From the NCBI GenBank assembly GCA_037577475.1, contig CM075184.1:12762094-12826093 (forward strand): a stretch of 64,000 nucleotides of DNA, written 5' to 3'. Positions 62,671-64,000 of this stretch are shown in pieces (the first letter of the stretch is position 1; every line of letters starts with the position of its first letter). The translations under genes were made by a program, and so were the position numbers. Below the pieces are notes generated by a model that ran no database searches, was not told the origin of the DNA, and saw only the letters and a list, made by a program, of their open reading frames with translations. The stretch is from Chaunax sp. Z400 (lineage: Eukaryota; Chordata; Actinopteri; Lophiiformes; Chaunacidae).

Positions 62671-64000
62671 AGGCTGGCCCATCGATTGGCTGAGATAATT
62701 TCCCATTGATTGCTGCACTGTTTGGAGATTGCTGGAGAAAGGTTTATTGCTCACATGCTGCAGTTTGGGAGGAGGCCATAAAATAAGCACAGCTTGTCTG
62801 CAGAGGGCCAGCGCTCCATCATCAAGATGGCAAAACACACTCCTGAACTCACTCTGAGGCACACAGATGCCCAAACATACACTACACTCAGATACTCTCT
62901 TACATATTCATAAGTATGACTGCATGCATAATATTCCCATTACACATAATGGGAGAATGCAGTTCATCGCTGATGGAAAGCGTACAAGCATAATCCCTTG
63001 AAAATCCAGGGGCAGTAGTGCAAAGAGTATTTATTAAACTGAAATAGAGGTCCATTGACATCCTCGCTGACATCAATAAAATGCAGGCCCATGTACTGCC
63101 ATGCAGTAATAATCACAAGAATAATTGGCTGGTTGCTATTCCTCCCTCTGTGAGAGTAACTGCCTATGCACTAAAAATAAAAGGGCAGGATTTTGTATCT
63201 TTTTATTGCATGCTGGTCCCAAAGCACCTGGATAATAAACCTAGAACAGCTATGAATATAAACCTTAAATATTTAACATCTAAAATTCAATTAGAGTGGC
63301 TAAAAATATATAGAACTATGTCATATGTGTTGCTGAGATGTGCACAGATTTATCCCAAATGTATCAAACAATGTTCAAACTCAGGGAAATCTCTGATTTC
63401 ATCCAAGCTAACGGTGGGTTTAATTTGATCACCTGTCACTATGACGTCTGGAAAAACACCAGACGATAAGAGGGAAGAAGTCGGCAAACGTGACTGAACG
63501 TAACACCAATCGAACTTAAAACATGACCTCATCCGTGACCATTTATGTTCGAGTCATGTCAGATAGATTTTCATTGGGAATAATGGTTGTAATAACTGTG
63601 TCGGTGCCTAACACAATAAAGACTCCCACAATCCAAAACTACTTCATGATGCCATCAAGGCTACATCATTTGCTATTGTTTTGAACGAGAGAACCCTCGT
63701 GGCAGACATTACATATGGTGCGTTTTAAATGTCGATACACCTTCTGATGAGACATGCTTACAAATGATGACACAGAAAATGAACGTAAAAGTGGAGCACC
63801 ACCAGTGCTGTGACAGAATTGAACACCTTTAACAGTGTATTCCCACTGGGCTCCCACAATAATCAATTCAGAGTCTATCAAACGCTCACTGCCTGGAGAG
63901 TAAAGAGAAGTTCATAGCCTGTTCACAAGTTCATAGTGATAAAAGCTTCAAACTTTATGGCAGCCTTCAATTCAAGTATGGGAAGGCTTATATTCTAATA
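62671..64000. other. noncoding; nothing recognised
   Basis: The 115-codon plus frame at 63081-63428 is unremarkable in composition and matches no family I know. Confidence 0.4.

Noticed and set aside
1..64000. CRISPR array, operons, tRNA or rRNA genes, retroviral genes
   Set aside because: No regularly spaced repeats, no dense gene order, no cloverleaf or rRNA motifs, and no retroviral domain motifs were seen; the sequence is vertebrate nuclear DNA.

Overview
The window looks like nuclear DNA of a teleost fish, probably a percomorph. It is AT-rich, nearly devoid of long reading frames, studded with microsatellites, and full of decayed DNA transposons (Tc1/mariner and hAT), LINE fragments and short repeats of types familiar from percomorph genomes. 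No bacterial genes, CRISPR arrays, rRNA or tRNA genes were recognised.

Only one host protein-coding exon can be supported. On the minus strand, 19994-20874 is an 881-nt exon bounded by a strong acceptor and a strong donor. It encodes the first 251 residues of a ZNF609 orthologue (zinc finger protein 609, a nuclear regulator). It corresponds to the ATG-bearing second exon of the mammalian gene, the one known to circularise into circ-ZNF609. Everything at 1-19993 should therefore be the intron after this exon, because the next coding exon was not found. 20875 to about 44.7 kb should be intron 1. A CpG-dense stretch at 44.4-45.3 kb with two good minus-strand donors is the best candidate for the promoter and noncoding first exon. 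45.3-64 kb would then be upstream flank. The exon also carries two upstream ORFs, and a back-splice would put an in-frame stop 13 codons past the junction.

Layout: 1-11.7 kb is intronic with members of a recurring non-autonomous repeat family, a near-identical 79-bp repeat pair, a (GAA)n and a G25 tract. 11.70-13.25 kb is a dead Tc1-like transposon with direct repeats inside its inverted repeats. 13.3-20 kb is plain intron. 20-20.9 kb is the znf609 exon. 21-38.4 kb is mostly plain intron with a 90-bp (TG)n and another family member. 38.4-39.1 kb is a hAT fossil with readable transposase residues. 41.58-42.76 kb is a deleted hAT element still flanked by a perfect 8-bp target duplication and holding a BED-finger remnant. 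44.4-45.3 kb is the CpG-rich candidate promoter. 47.9-53.2 kb is dense in teleost repeats, including a symmetric pentanucleotide array. 58.4-59.0 kb holds a duplicated LINE reverse-transcriptase fragment. 61.65-62.08 kb is a possible MITE.

No clearly new multi-gene system is visible. The most interesting points are the circular-RNA-competent exon with its upstream ORFs, and the state of preservation of the transposon fossils. Repeat family names and the ZNF609 identification come from recalled family features, not from searches.
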